A stretch of DNA of 60,205 bases from Eubacteriales bacterium (GTDB taxonomy: Bacteria; Bacillota; Clostridia; Lachnospirales; Lachnospiraceae). The number at the start of each line of letters is the position of its first letter. Position 1 is the stretch's first letter. The notes under the pieces are model-generated. The model was given only the letters and a program-made list of their open reading frames with translations, was not told the DNA's origin and did no database searches. The stretch covers positions 1-60,205 of the forward strand of contig JAUNGB010000022.1 of the NCBI GenBank assembly GCA_030524715.1. Reading direction: 5' to 3'. A program made the translations under genes and the position numbers. Shown here one piece after another: positions 43,645 to 52,252 of this stretch.

Positions 43645-43691
43645 GTTATCTCTTTATAGGTCAACCCCTTGTGGGCGGTTGTTCTCTTTAC
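43600..43691 (-). ncRNA. Antisense antitoxin RNA (predicted)
   Basis: A minus-strand promoter at 43698-43726 would start a transcript near 43691 that ends at the shared terminator, giving about 90 bases. It overlaps the 3' part of the toxin mRNA, the usual way such RNAs silence TxpA/BsrG-type toxins. Confidence 0.65.
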
Positions 43692-43697
43692 ATCTAT

Positions 43698-43726
43698 AAT
43701 ATAACACGATTGTTCAAAGTGTTCAA
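43698..43726 (-). promoter_or_regulatory. Promoter of the antisense RNA
   Basis: Minus strand: TTGAAC (43726-43721), 17-base spacer, TATATT (43703-43698). Confidence 0.6.
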
Positions 43727-43750
43727 TAGAAAATTCAGAGGTAACGGAAA

Positions 43751-43850
43751 ATGTTGAGGATGCCCCGGAATGGGCGAAAAAAGAATTTAAAGAGTTTTTT
43801 GGTCTTGTGAATCCGAAACTGGATGAAAGCAGGTTGATTATCCGATATTA
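43751..43850 (+). pseudogene. C-terminal remnant of a phage lysin-like protein
   Basis: An open frame without any start codon encodes EDAPEWAKKEFKEFF and LVNPKLDESRLIIRY before TAA. The PEWAKKEF and final RLIIRY-type pattern resembles the C-terminal repeat end of phage N-acetylmuramoyl-L-alanine amidases. It suggests that part of a lysis module was lost at this end. Confidence 0.4.
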
Positions 43851-43897
43851 AATAGTTCAGTTTGTTCATTTTGTATAGATAACTGAACTTCTTACTT

Positions 43898-43907
43898 GTT
43901 GCTTACA
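43898..43907. repeat. Integrase arm-type site, right end
   Basis: GTTGCTTACA, identical to the two left-end copies at 35574 and 35585, about 40 bases inside attR. Confidence 0.7.
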
Positions 43908-43948
43908 AATGAGATGAAAAGCCTTGATTTTACGGTGTCTGCACTTAT

Positions 43949-43965
43949 GCAAACGATAATTTTTC
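43949..43965. other. attR core of the rpsI island
   Basis: Exact copy of the 17-base sequence at the rpsI end. The native rpsI terminator follows at 43985. Confidence 0.88.
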
Positions 43966-43984
43966 GTTCCATACAGAAATCAGT

Positions 43985-44022
43985 AAAACCCTTGGAAATC
44001 CAGTGTTTTCAAGGGTTTTCTT
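43985..44022 (+). terminator. Original rpsI terminator, displaced by the island
   Basis: AAAACCCTTG pairs with CAAGGGTTTT, followed by CTTTATG. Removing the island would bring it about 20 bases behind the rpsI stop. Confidence 0.75.
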
Positions 44023-44101
44023 TATGCTTGAAATGTTCTTAAATGGCTGAAAATTGCGCAGAAAAGCGGTCTATAGCACCCAAAAATAAAATCAGGAAAA
44101 C

Positions 44102-44130
44102 TTGTGTCTTATATAAGACTATGGTATGAT
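44102..44130 (+). promoter_or_regulatory. Promoter with a palindromic operator in its spacer
   Basis: TTGTGT (44102-44107), 17-base spacer, TATGAT (44125-44130). The perfect palindrome GTCTTATATAAGAC (44106-44119) fills the spacer, a likely repressor site. Confidence 0.65.
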
Positions 44131-44157
44131 GATAAAAAGAGTGAAAGAAGGGAGCTT

Positions 44158-44730
44158 ATGAACCGCACAGAGTATAAGAATAGACATAGAAAAGAGCATT
44201 ATGATTCCCTATTGTTTGTTTTCCCAAAAGGCGAAAAGGACAGGATAAAACAGGCGGCAGCAGAATTAAAGATGTCCGTTAATGAATACCTGTATACGCT
44301 TGTGCAAGATGATCTGGCATCCGGCAGGAGCAGGTTGGGAGAAAAGCTGAATCCAGAATTTACGGAAGAGCAACAGAAACTATTGTATAAATGGCAGATT
44401 GCGCAGAAATACCGGGACATGATTCAAAGTATGCACGTTGAAACAATAAACGGTATGAATAAGCATTATACGATTGACTTGGGTGTGCTGCTGTCCAGTT
44501 CCATTGAGGTGAAAGAGATTGCGGGCAAAAAGGTGTTTAATGTAGCGGACGGTTTCCTGTTGGCCTGTTTTGAACATGATGTGACCGATGAAACGGTCAA
44601 GGCCATTGCGCAGATGAAACCATATTATGCTGTGTTTCGTGACAGCTCTATGGCGAACGACAGCGTTGCCACGAATTTTGAGCAGATTTTCGAGACTTAT
44701 AGTCCCGATACTGTAAGGAAGGTGCTGTGA
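44158..44730 (+). pseudogene. Fusion of an Arc/RHH-like protein with the C-terminus of a type III methyltransferase (Mod)
   Basis: 190 residues from ATG 44158 with AAGGGAG upstream. Residues 1-105 are a ribbon-helix-helix-like protein (KEHYDSLLFVFPKGEKDRIK, AAAELKMSVNEYLYTLV). From about residue 108 the sequence is the C-terminal end of a type III Mod subunit: IEVKEIAGKKVFNVADGFLL and KPYYAVFRDSSMANDS, then FEQIFETYSPDTVRKVL. The catalytic Mod domains are missing. The stop TGA is one base before the rhuM start (TGATATG), as in intact mod-rhuM-res operons. It may still be an expressed DNA-binding protein. Confidence 0.7.
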
Positions 44731-44731
44731 T

Positions 44732-45355
44732 ATGGTTGATAAGAAGAAAAAAGAACTGGCCATTCGCAGTTCCGCGGCGGAATATCTGACCTTTGTGGCT
44801 TCTATAGGCGAGAGTGATGCCAGCTTTGAAATGCGCTATGAAGATGAAAATATTTGGCTGACGCAGAAGATGATGGCGGCGTTATATGATGTTTCGGTTG
44901 CGGCGATAAATCAGCATTTGAAACGGATTTTTGAAGATGGAGAGCTGCGGGAAGACGCAGTTATTAAGAAATACTTAATAACTGCCGCAGACGGGAAAAA
45001 TTATAATACGAACCATTATAACCTGCAGGCAATTATTGCCGTGGGCTTCAAGGTGAATAACCAGCGGGCGGTACAGTTACGCAAGTGGGCGGGGCAGATT
45101 GTCAAAGACCACACGATTCTGGGCTGGACGATGGATGCGGAACGGCTGAAAAAAGGCCATATGTTCACTGATGAATATTTTGAACGGCAGTTGCAGCAGA
45201 TTCGGGAGATTCGTCTGTCGGAGCGTAAATTCTATCAGAAAGTAACGGATTTGTATGCAACAGCGTTTGATTATGACAAAAACGCAAAGACAACACGGCT
45301 GTTTTTCCAGACAGTGCAGAACAAAATGCATTATGCCGTCCATCGCCATCCGTGA
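44732..45355 (+). pseudogene. RhuM-family protein, C-terminally truncated
   Basis: 207 residues of a family whose members have about 330. N-terminal DNA-binding-like domain with IWLTQKMMAALYDVSVAAIN and NYNTNHYNLQAIIAVGFKVN is complete. The sequence ends abruptly after FFQTVQNKMHYAVH, exactly where the DNA becomes type III res. RhuM genes often lie between mod and res. The product may fold, but has lost its C-terminal third. Confidence 0.8.
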
Positions 45356-48042
45356 GGGCGTGAAGAAATCCTTCGAAATCACCGCCGACCACTTTATGGA
45401 GTGCTACGGTAAAAAAGCACGCTTTTTTGTCTATAACAGCAGCAACCTGAACCAGTTGGATTCTTTCTCCAGCAATTCCGGTATCAATGTGATGATCATC
45501 AACACGCAGGCATTTGCTGCCTCCATGAACGAGGACAAGAACGTGGAAGGTCGCAAGGGTGACGCCGCCGCAAGAATTATTTACACTAAGCGCGACGAGT
45601 TTGGTTCTCGCCGCCCTATTGACGTGATCGCTGCCAACCGCCCGATTTTGATTTTGGACGAGCCGCAGAAGATGGGCAAGGGAGATTCTGCCACTCAGAA
45701 AGCGTTGAGGAAGTTCAATCCGTTGTTCACGCTGAACTACTCCGCAACCCACGCCAAGCAGCACAACCTGATCTATGTTCTGGATGCGCTGGATGCCTAC
45801 AACAAGCGTCTGGTCAAGAAAATTGAGGTTAAAGGTTTTGAAGTCAGGAATCTGCGTGGCACGGATAAATATCTCTATCTGGAGAGCATCATCATTTCGC
45901 CCAAGAATCCGCCACGAGCCAAGGTGGAACTGGAAGTCAAGCATCAGAGCGGCACGAAACGAGAGTTTCATACGCTGGATGTGAGCGATAACCTCTACTA
46001 TAGATCCGGCGAGATGGAACAGTATAAGGGATTTGTCGTTTCGGAGATCGACCCGATTACCGGTGTGGTTTCCTTTACCAATGGCGATACTATCCGCAAG
46101 GGGGGATGTGATTGGCGATGTATCCGAGGTTGATATGCGCCGGGTGCAGATTCGGGAAACCATTATTTCCCACTTTGAAAAAGAGCAGGAACTGTTCAAA
46201 ATGGGCATCAAGACACTTTCACTGTTCTTCATCGATGAAGTAGCAAAATATCGCCAGTACGATGAAGATGGAAACGAGCTTCTGGGCGAGTATGGTAAGC
46301 TCTTCGAGCAGGAATATATAGCTGTGATGAACGAATACCGTTCTATTCTTGACCCTGCTTATACTGCCTATTTGAATGCCACCAATGTACATGATGCGCA
46401 TAAGGGCTATTTCAGTATTGATAAGAAAGGTCGTAGTGTCAACAGTTCGGTTAAGCGTGGCACCGATATGTCCGATGATATTTCGGCCTACGATCTGATC
46501 CTGAAAAACAAGGAGCGTTTGCTTTCTTTTGAAGAGCCGACCCGCTTTATCTTCTCCCATTCCGCTCTGCGTGAGGGCTGGGATAACCCGAATGTGTTCC
46601 AGATATGTACTCTGAAGCACAGCGACAGTACCACCCAGAAGAGGCAGGAGGTTGGCCGTGGTCTGCGCTTGTGTGTCAATCAAGAGGGCAACCGGATGGA
46701 TGCTGAAGTTCTGGGCGATAAGGTGCAGGACATCAATGTGCTGACCGTTATTGCCAGCGAGAGCTATGCAGGTTTTGTGGACGGCTTGCAGAAGCAGACT
46801 GAAGCTGTGCTGTATGACCGTCCCCGTAAAGCAAATATCGACTACTTTGTTGGCAAGAGCATTAAGCTGGACGGCAAAATGGTCAAGGTAAATGATCGTC
46901 AGGCACGGGTGATTTATCAGTATCTTGTCCGTAACAACTATGTGGATGAACAGGATAATGTTACGCAGGACTACCGGGATGATGCGCAGGCCGGAATGCT
47001 TGCCCCTGTGCCGGAGACCTTGAAGCCAATCGAAGAAGGTGTACATACACTTGTTCAGGCAATCTATGACGACAGTATGCTGGGGTCCATGTTTGAGGAT
47101 GGCAACAAGCCGAAAGTGCTGGAAAACCCGTTGAATGATCGCTTTGAAAAGGCGGAGTTCCAGAAACTCTGGCAGACCATCAATCATAAGTACGCTTATA
47201 CCGTTGATTTTGATTCCGATGAACTGATTCAGAAGTCAATTGCTCATATCGACAGCGAATTGTACGTCAGCCGCCTGCAATATACTGTCACCTATGCCGG
47301 ACAGAAAGATATCCTGAATGCTGATATGGTGCGGGAGGGCAGTAGCTTCTATGATGCAAAAAGCAAGACGGCTGTGCTGAAAAATGCGCACACCAGTCAG
47401 GTGGCGTATGACCTGATTGGAAAAATCGCAGAGGGTACAATATTGACCCGCCGTACGGCTGCACGGATTTTACAGGGCATCAAGCCGACCACCTTTGCAA
47501 TGTATCAGAACAACCCGGAAGAGTTCATCACGAAGGTAATTCGCCTGATCAAAGAGCAGAAAGCCACGATGATCGTGGAACATATCATTTACGATACCAT
47601 TGAAGGCAGTTATGACAGCAGCATCTTCACCGCAGAAAAACACGCTCTGACGATGGATAAGGCATATAAGGCGCAAAAGGCTATTCAGGATTATGTTTTC
47701 ACTGATGGTACGGCGGAAAAGAGCGTAGAGCGTAAGTTTGCGGAAAATTTAGATGGATCAGAAGAGGTTTTTATTTACGCAAAACTACCCAAAGGGTTCT
47801 TTATCCCGACTCCTGTAGGGCATTATTCTCCGGACTGGGCAATCGTGTTCCATGAGGGTAAGGTGAAGCATATCTATTTTGTGGCCGAAACAAAAGGAAC
47901 GATGGAAAGTCTGAGTCTGCGCCCGATTGAGAAATCTAAAATCGACTGCGCAAAGAAGTTGTTCTCAAAACTGTCGGACGGTCTTGTAACCTATGACCAT
48001 GTGGACAGCTATCAGGAGCTGCTGAACAAGGTGCTGCAATAA
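45330..48042 (+). pseudogene. Type III restriction enzyme Res, N-terminally deleted and frameshifted
   Basis: Homology to Res starts at about 45333 (PSIAIREGVKKSFEITADHF), after the rhuM part, so the N-terminal region with Walker A is gone. Helicase motifs remain: ILILDEPQKMG, TLNYSATHAK, EGWDNPNVFQICTLKHSDST and QEVGRGLRL. At 46100-46105 a run of six Gs shifts the frame; five Gs would join KG to DVIGDVSEVDMRR. The C-terminal nuclease (SPDWAIVFHEG, VAETKGT) is intact but without its motor. It cannot restrict DNA as it stands. Confidence 0.88.
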
Positions 48043-48388
48043 GATGGAAGGGATAGCTGCATAAATGCAGTGATTGGAAAATACATGAGCGGCCAATATA
48101 TCTGTATCCCGGATATTGATATAGGATGCCCGTTGAGCAAGCTGTCAGATATATTTTGGAACAGTGAGAGGCTGTCAGCCCATATGAATAAGACAGATGC
48201 AGTCACAGTTGCGCACGCCCTGCGGGCATTATCGGGATATACAGGAAGGGACTGGCTTTAAAAATGCTGGCCATCTATACGAAAAAAACAGGTTATTTAA
48301 AGTGTATGTGGAAACGTGGCGATCAATCTTCTGGAAACAAATTTATCGTTATATTTTGCATAATTTTTACAAAAATAAGAGTTAAAAC
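48043..48388. other. Gene-poor stretch after res, with a possible small ORF
   Basis: An open frame at 48085-48261 (ATG 48085) encodes 58 residues starting MSGQYICIPDIDIGCPLSKL. There is no clear ribosome binding site. It may be a short real gene or a fragment; I cannot assign it. The remainder shows nothing recognisable. Confidence 0.3.
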
Positions 48389-48417
48389 TTGACCTTACCG
48401 TTTTTAGATGCTATACT
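48389..48417 (+). promoter_or_regulatory. Promoter of the RloA-RloB pair
   Basis: TTGACC (48389-48394), 17-base spacer, TATACT (48412-48417), 43 bases before the ATG. Confidence 0.8.
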
Positions 48418-48459
48418 GTGAGAGAAAACGGGAATCCTATGAGTGGGAGGTGTTTGTCC

Positions 48460-49638
48460 ATGATGATTCAATTCACAGTGGAAAACCATAGATCAATCAA
48501 GAACAGTGCGGTGGTAAGCTTTCAGGCCTCCAAGGATAAGTCTTTGGAAGAATATCTGCTCCATCCAGATATAAAAAAGCCTTTGTTGCCCGCAATTGCA
48601 ATTTATGGTGCAAATGCTGCAGGAAAGAGCAATGTGCTTCACGCTATGATGACCATGAAGGATATGGTCATCGGAGGCGCGGCAAAGGTGTCCAAGGGGC
48701 AGAAGCTGCCGTGGGAACCCTTCGGAGGGAATAAGGAGCCTACTTTTTTTGAGATCGTATTTCTTTATCAGGGTGTGCGGTATGCCTATGGCTTCTCTTT
48801 TGATGCCAGAAAGATTTATTCGGAGTACCTTTACCATTGGCCCAATGGCCGGGAGGCTCTGATTTTCAGCAGAGAAAACGGTGTATATGAGTTCCGGGAA
48901 AATGTCAATGAGCAGATTACTCTCAGTAACCGTACCCCGGACAATAAGCTCTATTTGGTGTCCTCTAATGACTGGAATCTTCCTCAGACGGAAAATGCCT
49001 ACAAGTGGTTCCTTGAAAAGCTGACTTTCCTGATGGAAGAAGAACCGGCCACATCTGAGACTGTGGCACAAATCGTTAGCGGGGATGACAAGAAGGCCCG
49101 CATTCTGAAAGAACTACTGATTGCTGATCTTGGTATCACGGATGTGAGCGTAAAGAACATTTCAGGAAAGACGCCTGTTATTACGACTACCCATCGGATC
49201 CTCCATGAGGATGGAAATATGGAACATTTTCAACTTCTGATGGATCAGGAGTCTGCCGGTACGCAGCACTTTTTCGCCCGTATTGGCGGATGGCTGCAAG
49301 CATTGGAAAATGGCGCGCTTCTTGTTGTTGATGAAATTGAAGACAGCCTCCACCCCCTTTTAACGCGGCGGCTAATTGAGATGGTGCAGGATCAAACCAT
49401 CAATACCAAGGGTGCGCAGTTGCTGTTCACGACCCATGATGCCATGCTGCTTGACCTCACATTCTTCCGCAGGGATCAGATTTGGTTTGCGGAAAAGAAT
49501 GATAAGACCTGTGCTACCGAACTGTTTTCGCTGGCCTCCTTCTCCCCAAGAAAGGGCGAAAATGTGCGCAAGGGGTATCTGCAGGGGCGGTTTGGCGCCA
49601 TTCCCTTCATTGGAGGTGACGGTGCATGGCAAAGATGA
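48460..49638 (+). CDS. RloA-like AAA ATPase (AbiL/RloAB defence)
   Basis: 392 residues from ATG 48460 (GGGAGG 10 bases upstream). ABC/SMC-type ATPase of the AAA_15/RloA family: starts MIQFTVENHRSIKNSAVVSF, Walker A YGANAAGKSNVLHAM near residue 47, signature-like DQESAGTQHFF, Walker B ALLVVDEIEDSLHP, H-loop LLFTTHDAMLLD. RloA/RloB pairs were first noticed as restriction-linked genes and also form the AbiL abortive-infection system. The ATPase probably senses infection and controls RloB. It overlaps rloB by 13 bases. Confidence 0.88.
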   Translation: MMIQFTVENHRSIKNSAVVSFQASKDKSLEEYLLHPDIKKPLLPAIAIYGANAAGKSNVLHAMMTMKDMVIGGAAKVSKGQKLPWEPFGGNKEPTFFEIVFLYQGVRYAYGFSFDARKIYSEYLYHWPNGREALIFSRENGVYEFRENVNEQITLSNRTPDNKLYLVSSNDWNLPQTENAYKWFLEKLTFLMEEEPATSETVAQIVSGDDKKARILKELLIADLGITDVSVKNISGKTPVITTTHRILHEDGNMEHFQLLMDQESAGTQHFFARIGGWLQALENGALLVVDEIEDSLHPLLTRRLIEMVQDQTINTKGAQLLFTTHDAMLLDLTFFRRDQIWFAEKNDKTCATELFSLASFSPRKGENVRKGYLQGRFGAIPFIGGDGAWQR

Positions 49639-50255
49639 GAAAAGAATACAACCCTGACAAACCATCTCGTCGTAAGCGCAGGCCGATTATCTATATCATT
49701 TGTGAAGGCAAGGAAACGGAAACGCTTTATTTCAAGCATTTTCGTTCCCGCAATTGCCTTGTAGATATTATCCCGATCTCATCCAAGCATAAGGCGGCTG
49801 AGCATTTGGTAAGGCACGCAAAATCACTGATTTCTCAGTCAGCCTATTATCCCAAGGACGGCGACCAGCTTTGGTGTGTATTCGACTGCGATGAAAATAA
49901 AAATACAGAATTGCAGGCAGCTATGGAATACGCGCAGAAACACGGGTACCAGATCGCATACTCCAACCCATCTTTCGAGTATTGGTATCTGATTCATTTT
50001 GAAAAGCGGAACGGACACCTGAAAGATTCCGATACGGTGATTGAGATACTGCGGAGCCGGAGCTATCTGGAGGGTTACGAAAAGAGCGCCGATGTGTTTG
50101 ACAAGTTGCTGCCGCATCAGGCAGAAGCAATCGAGCGTGCAAGAGAGCGTGTGGAGCAGCTTAACCGGGATCACACTCAGATTCTCAGCCGGGACAGCAA
50201 CCCGGTAACAAACGTATATGCGTTGGTTGAGTTTCTGAACAGTAAACAAGCATAA
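49626..50255 (+). CDS. RloB-domain protein, partner of the ATPase
   Basis: 209 residues. RloB family: basic start (YNPDKPSRRKRRPIIYIICE), then CEGKETETLYFKHF around residue 27, VFDCDENKN near 83 and YSNPSFEYWYLIHFE near 110. The ordered Glu, Asp-x-Asp and Glu residues resemble a Toprim-like nuclease centre, so it is the likely effector. The start overlaps the ATPase gene, so both are made together. Full length. Confidence 0.87.
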   Translation: MAKMRKEYNPDKPSRRKRRPIIYIICEGKETETLYFKHFRSRNCLVDIIPISSKHKAAEHLVRHAKSLISQSAYYPKDGDQLWCVFDCDENKNTELQAAMEYAQKHGYQIAYSNPSFEYWYLIHFEKRNGHLKDSDTVIEILRSRSYLEGYEKSADVFDKLLPHQAEAIERARERVEQLNRDHTQILSRDSNPVTNVYALVEFLNSKQA

Positions 50256-50336
50256 TGCGGTTCATAGCCAACTCATAATATACCAGCTTGTAAGTCAGTA
50301 ATACCTGTGGGACATAGGTATGTCGCGGGTTAAGTA

Positions 50337-50687
50337 ATGATAGCAAAGGAGAGCAGCTTCTACTATTGTGACGAATATTTTTCTTATATCCAGAGCGATA
50401 TAGAAAAGAGAATTTTCGGAATTATGTTGGATCACATAGGAGAAAACGAGCAGCTGATCTTTACAACCCACAATACAGATATGCTGGATTTGAATCTACC
50501 AAAGCACAGCTACACGTTCCTGCGAAAGCAGTTGGAGGATGGTGTTTATAAAGTGTCAGCTATTTCCGCTTCGGAGGTGTTAAAACGGAATACGGATTCC
50601 ATCCGTAACGTGGTCGAAAATGATGTGTTTTCTTCCCTTCCACAGGATTCGCTTCTCGATGAGTTGGAGCTGGAGGTGGGGAAATGA
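50337..50687 (+). pseudogene. C-terminal fragment of a second AAA ATPase
   Basis: 116 residues. DEYFSYIQSDIEKRIFGIML and GENEQLIFTTHNTDMLDLNL correspond to the Walker B-side helix and H-loop region of OLD/RloA-like ATPases, and the remainder is the usual C-terminal end. Everything upstream, including Walker A, is missing. It is not a copy of the adjacent RloA. Confidence 0.7.
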
Positions 50688-50728
50688 ATCAGAAATGCGT
50701 TCAGCACGTTGGATTTTCCGCAAAATAA
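50684..50728 (+). pseudogene. Start of the second ATPase's partner gene
   Basis: ATG overlaps the ATPase-fragment stop (ATGA) and gives 14 residues, MNQKCVQHVGFSAK, before a stop in the tail of the esterase gene. The true partner was cut off here. Confidence 0.4.
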
Positions 50729-51636
50729 TGTTCCATTGCATATTCAAAATGCTTATTAAATTTAAGAGCTGCGTTTTTACTGATCTCCAGCTTTGGCTTC
50801 ATCATGTCAAAGGCATGCATATCACTTTTATATACATCCATCTCTGCCTCTATATCGGCTTTGCACAAATTATCTATATAGGTACATGTTTCTGCATAAA
50901 ACGGCTCGCCGTTTCCTACAAACGTGTACGCTGGCGGCAGATGAGAATAATCAGTCTGTCTTGCGGGAGCGGCATAAGGAGATACTTTCTTTCTGGCATT
51001 TTTCCGTAAATAAAGCTTCCATGCAATGTGATTTTTTCTTGTGTTCCACACTTTCCCGTGATTATTTACAGATGTTTCTGTATCAAAGTTGTCGATCATC
51101 GGATAGAGCGGCATCTGATAAGCAATATTGACCTCGCCTTTATCCCGTGCCATCATACACACTGCAATACACAAACCTCCGCCGGCACTTTCGCCGCCGA
51201 CCATGATTTGATTTTTGTTTATGCCAAACTCATCCGTATGGTTTTTAAGATACACAAGCGCATCGTAACAGTCTTCTATTGCAGCCGGAAACGGTTTTAT
51301 GAGAGAAAGTCTGTATCCGGGTGAGATAACGGTTGCTCCGTACTTCTTTACTAAGTCAACAGCTCTTGACATATGAACCATTTCTTTCATTCCTGTCATA
51401 TAACCGCCTCCATGTATCCAGAGTATTCCCGGCACATTTTTTGCCCCTGATTTAGAAGAAACTACCAGTGCAGGTATATATTTTCCATCTCTCCGTGGTA
51501 TATGAATTTTGGTGCAATTAACATCTTTGTCTGGAAATAACTTGTACATCGTTTTGTGTCCTTTTCCGCTTTCTGTTTCCGGTGCTGATTCATTTGCAGA
51601 ATTCTGATGGAATGCCTCACTATTTATATATATCAT
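50701..51636 (-). CDS. Alpha/beta-hydrolase, HSL-type esterase
   Basis: 311 residues, cytoplasmic. Oxyanion-hole motif LWIHGGGYMTG, nucleophile elbow GGESAGGGLC and the late His in DMHAFDMM define the hormone-sensitive-lipase-like (alpha/beta hydrolase-3) family of small-chain esterases. The catalytic Asp should lie in the stretch between about 230 and 265. The start lacks a strong box. Its 3' end abuts the truncated ATPase cassette, suggesting that it arrived with or after the deletion. Confidence 0.85.
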   Translation of the reverse strand: MIYINSEAFHQNSANESAPETESGKGHKTMYKLFPDKDVNCTKIHIPRRDGKYIPALVVSSKSGAKNVPGILWIHGGGYMTGMKEMVHMSRAVDLVKKYGATVISPGYRLSLIKPFPAAIEDCYDALVYLKNHTDEFGINKNQIMVGGESAGGGLCIAVCMMARDKGEVNIAYQMPLYPMIDNFDTETSVNNHGKVWNTRKNHIAWKLYLRKNARKKVSPYAAPARQTDYSHLPPAYTFVGNGEPFYAETCTYIDNLCKADIEAEMDVYKSDMHAFDMMKPKLEISKNAALKFNKHFEYAMEHYFAENPTC

Positions 51637-51694
51637 ATTGCCTGCTGTTTTTCAATCTGTTTTCAGCCTTGTTTGTACAAAGACTATCTGCCCG

Positions 51695-51727
51695 TGTTGC
51701 TGTTCACACCTATGGTGTAAACAGTAA
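51695..51727. repeat. Family B palindrome
   Basis: TGTTCACACC-TATGGTGTAAACA core; nearly identical to the reverse complement of the copy at 21588. Confidence 0.7.
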
Positions 51728-51875
51728 CATCTGCAAAAAAGCAGAAGTCCCGAAAAGTTGTGCAGTGTATACCTTCGACTTATAACTGCATAACGAATGG
51801 AGACTTCTGTTTTGGGTTTAAAATCAGTAAAATGGAATCAGAAAGTAAAAGCACTATAAGAACGAAAGGATTAAC

Positions 51876-51962
51876 ATGAAGAAAAGAAAAAAGATGATAA
51901 TTGCCGGAGCTATACTTGCTGCTGTTCTTGAAATCGGATGTTGGCAGCAGATACTATCGTGA
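51876..51962 (+). pseudogene. Signal-peptide stub of a lost exported gene
   Basis: 28 residues: a good N-terminal signal (MKKRKKMIIAGAILAAVLEI) with AACGAAAGGA upstream, breaking off at about 51935 where flavodoxin sequence begins in another frame. Confidence 0.55.
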
Positions 51963-52216
51963 TCGGCTCCCCTGTTTACTGGCACAACATGAGCGGTATG
52001 GTTCGGAACCTGATCGACCGTTTCTACGGCCCGGTGCCCTCTGGCGCACTGAAAGGAAGAAAGTTCGTTTTTCTGTTCCAGGGAGCCGCGCCGGAAAAGT
52101 GGATGCTGGAAAAGGCGGAATACACTATGAGCCGTTTCGCGCGGATGTATGGCATGGAATATATAGGAATGGCGACGACTGTCAGAGAAGCAAAATCGCT
52201 TTCCGGAAAAATCTGA
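51936..52216 (+). pseudogene. C-terminal half of a flavodoxin-like NAD(P)H oxidoreductase
   Basis: 93 residues, DTIVIGSPVYWHNMSGMVRN then LKGRKFVFLFQGAAPEKW, the FMN-binding second half of the NADPH-dependent FMN reductase/flavodoxin family. The N-terminal phosphate-binding loop is missing and there is no binding site for ribosomes. Confidence 0.75.
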
Positions 52217-52252
52217 TGGGAAGTGCAGAAGTATAGAAAGGAGCTGTCACAA

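Larger units (their letters stand above)
35473..43965. mobile_element. 8.48-kb phage-satellite-like island in the 3' end of rpsI
   Basis: Bounded by 17-bp direct repeats that rebuild the rpsI end. Gene order: integrase and CI-like repressor on the minus strand; on the plus strand a Cro-like protein, replication ATPase, two small proteins, a 55-residue protein, DUF4355 scaffold, major capsid protein, two small proteins, a DUF1492/ArpU-like regulator and a type I toxin. There is no terminase, portal, head-tail, tail or complete lysis gene. It is therefore either a satellite that needs a helper phage or a heavily deleted prophage; intact regulation and replication genes favour the first. Confidence 0.85.

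Noticed and set aside
46100-46105. Programmed ribosomal frameshift in res
   Set aside because: A simple extra G in a homopolymer explains it, and the gene already lacks its N-terminal motor region.
45165-47187. Two long minus-strand open frames of 355 and 322 codons
   Set aside because: They are exactly antisense to clear Res sequence on the plus strand, have no ribosome sites and resemble no protein family.
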